From: DATDPY01 sp964395765
Lineage (GTDB): Bacteria; Bacteroidota; Bacteroidia; Cytophagales; Cyclobacteriaceae
Direction of reading: 5' to 3'
NCBI GenBank assembly: GCA_964395765.1
Contig: CAYNCU010000028.1
Location: forward strand, 1-25,298
DNA: 25,298 bases
Part shown: positions 23,887 to 25,298 of the stretch, piece by piece
Numbering within the stretch: the first letter of the stretch is position 1
How the letters are laid out: each line of letters starts with the position of its first letter
The notes under the pieces: generated by a model
The model's database searches: none
What the model was told of the DNA's origin: nothing
What the model saw: the letters and a program-made list of their open reading frames with translations, nothing else
Position numbers and translations under genes: made by a program

Positions 23887-25298
23887 ATGTCAATAAATAA
23901 AATATCAATCCATCGTGCTCCGTCTATTGCGGGGCTTTTTATTTTATTTTTTCTGATTCAAGGTATTGCTTTGGCCCAGATAGATTCCGTATATACAATT
24001 ATTAACGGCAGAAAATATTCGCCCTTCGTTGAATATAGGGCGACAGCTACCAAGATCAATGACCTCGTCCATACGAAGCTTGCCGTGAGTTTCGACTATG
24101 ATAAGGCATACCTTTATGGAAAGGAATGGGTAACTCTTCAGCCCCATTACTATCCAACCGATTCGCTTACCCTCGATGCAAAAGGCATGGATATTCATCA
24201 GGTGGCCCTGGTAAAAGGATCTGATAACATGCCTTTGAAATATTCCTATAATGATAATTTAAAACTTCATATACACCTGGATAAGACCTATCAAAAAGGG
24301 GAACAATATACTATTTTCATTGACTACACGGCTAAACCCAATGAACTGAACTTATCGGGCAGCAGGGCAATACAATCGGCGAAAGGTCTTTATTTTATCA
24401 ATCCCAAAGGAACCGAACCGAACAAACCTATCCAGATCTGGACCCAGGGAGAAACGGAATCCAGTTCATGCTGGTTCCCGACCATTGATCATCCGGATCA
24501 GAAAACAACCGAGGAGATCGACATGACGGTGCCGGACAAATATGTAACTCTTTCCAACGGAGTTTTAACGGACCAGCATAAAAACAACGACGGGACGCGG
24601 ACCGATACCTGGAAACTGGATAAACCGAACGCTCCGTACCTTTTCATGATGGCGGTAGGTGATTTCATAAAGACGGAAGATCACTGGAAAAACATACCGG
24701 TGGATTATTATCTCGAACCCGCCTATGCTCCCTATGCCAGACAGATTTTCGGAAATACGCCGGAAATGATAGATTATTTCTCAAAGATCTTAAAGTATGA
24801 TTTCCCCTGGCCTAAATATGCGCAAATTGTGGTCAGGGATTACGTATCGGGCGCGATGGAAAATACAACCGCTACCTTGCACGGAGAATATGTCCAGAAA
24901 ACGCCACGGGAACTGCTGGATAATAATTCCGATGACGTGATTTCCCACGAACTTTTCCATCAATGGTTCGGTGATCTTGTGACCACCGAAAGCTGGAGCA
25001 ATATCACCCTCAATGAATCCATGGCCGATTACGCAGAAACACTCTGGGATGAACATAAATACGGCAAGGATAAAGCCGAAGAAAACAATTATAACGACCT
25101 GATGCGTTACCTGAATTTCCCTGCCTCCCGCGATCATAATCTCGTACCTTTTTATTATTCTAACCGGGAAGCGGTCTTTGACAATGTTTCCTACCCGAAG
25201 GGAGGGCATATTCTGAGTATGTTGAGAAATTATGTCGGGGATTCCGCTTTTTTTGATGCCTTGCACGAATACCTTGTCCGGTATAAATACGGTAATGC
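23887..25298 (+). CDS. Exported M1-family metalloaminopeptidase (3' end outside window)
   Basis: The frame starts at ATG 23887 and stays open for 470 codons to the window end. A signal peptide (about 1-30, ending ALA before Gln31) exports it. The N-terminal saddle domain leads to the exopeptidase motif GAMEN (322-326) and the zinc site HELFH (His354, Glu355, His358), with Glu377 exactly 18 residues later in the NESMADY segment: the full HExxH-x18-E signature. M1 enzymes remove N-terminal residues from peptides; an exported one would digest external or periplasmic peptides, in keeping with the POT transporter in this window. The C-terminal helical domain is only begun. There is no sign of disruption. 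Confidence 0.94.
   Translation, partial: MSINKISIHRAPSIAGLFILFFLIQGIALAQIDSVYTIINGRKYSPFVEYRATATKINDLVHTKLAVSFDYDKAYLYGKEWVTLQPHYYPTDSLTLDAKGMDIHQVALVKGSDNMPLKYSYNDNLKLHIHLDKTYQKGEQYTIFIDYTAKPNELNLSGSRAIQSAKGLYFINPKGTEPNKPIQIWTQGETESSSCWFPTIDHPDQKTTEEIDMTVPDKYVTLSNGVLTDQHKNNDGTRTDTWKLDKPNAPYLFMMAVGDFIKTEDHWKNIPVDYYLEPAYAPYARQIFGNTPEMIDYFSKILKYDFPWPKYAQIVVRDYVSGAMENTTATLHGEYVQKTPRELLDNNSDDVISHELFHQWFGDLVTTESWSNITLNESMADYAETLWDEHKYGKDKAEENNYNDLMRYLNFPASRDHNLVPFYYSNREAVFDNVSYPKGGHILSMLRNYVGDSAFFDALHEYLVRYKYGN

Noticed and set aside
24790..25266. 158-residue minus-strand frame
   Set aside because: It is antisense to the M1 peptidase catalytic domain, which has all diagnostic motifs.

Overview
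The window looks like chromosomal housekeeping sequence from a member of the Bacteroidota. It is probably a metagenome-assembled scaffold, because a run of 10 Ns joins two overlapping contig ends. The phylum call rests on four things: the gene block miaB / sigma-54 activator / lptE-like / acidic TPR-like protein / secG followed by groES-groEL; TAnnTTTG-type promoter elements; the near absence of Shine-Dalgarno sequences; and families typical of the phylum (TPR histidine kinase, GH3-beta-lactamase fusion, SiaB/SiaC pair). I cannot place it below phylum. No rRNA, tRNA, CRISPR array, insertion sequence or phage module was seen.

Layout. 1-1815: 3' part of a TPR sensor histidine kinase. 1919-3432: xseA-xseB (exonuclease VII). 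3416-3660: artefactual duplication around the N gap. 3602-3952 (minus): small membrane protein of the phage-holin-IV/YvlD family. 3994-4689: YceI-like lipoprotein. 4851-9600: tightly packed block miaB, sigma-54 activator, lptE-like lipoprotein, acidic protein, secG. 9693-10409 (minus): uncharacterised 238-aa protein. 10641-12584: groES-groEL, closed by a strong hairpin terminator that also suits the convergent operon. 12632-13542 (minus): siaB-siaC partner-switch pair. 13704-15251: POT peptide transporter. 15474-17711: pckA and a TrpF-fold protein lacking the catalytic cysteine. 17789-22638 (minus): flippase-like membrane protein, a GT2 glycosyltransferase, and a 974-aa exported GH3 plus serine-hydrolase fusion. 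22866-23675: DUF116 protein. 23887-end: exported M1 aminopeptidase, cut by the window end.

How the genes fit together. The middle of the window serves cell-envelope and protein biogenesis (LptE-like, SecG, GroESL). The flanks hold peptide and sugar metabolism (peptide transporter, M1 aminopeptidase, PEP carboxykinase, GH3 fusion) and lipid-linked glycosylation (GT2 plus flippase-like protein). Two regulatory proteins stand apart from obvious targets: a sigma-54 activator with no sensor domain, and a SiaB-SiaC pair with no phosphatase or diguanylate cyclase nearby.

I found no clear new multi-gene system. The items most worth a second look are the TrpF-like protein beside pckA, the orphan SiaBC switch, the unknown gene inserted between secG and groES, and the conserved acidic protein of unknown function. 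The gap at 3530-3539 should be treated as an assembly artefact.
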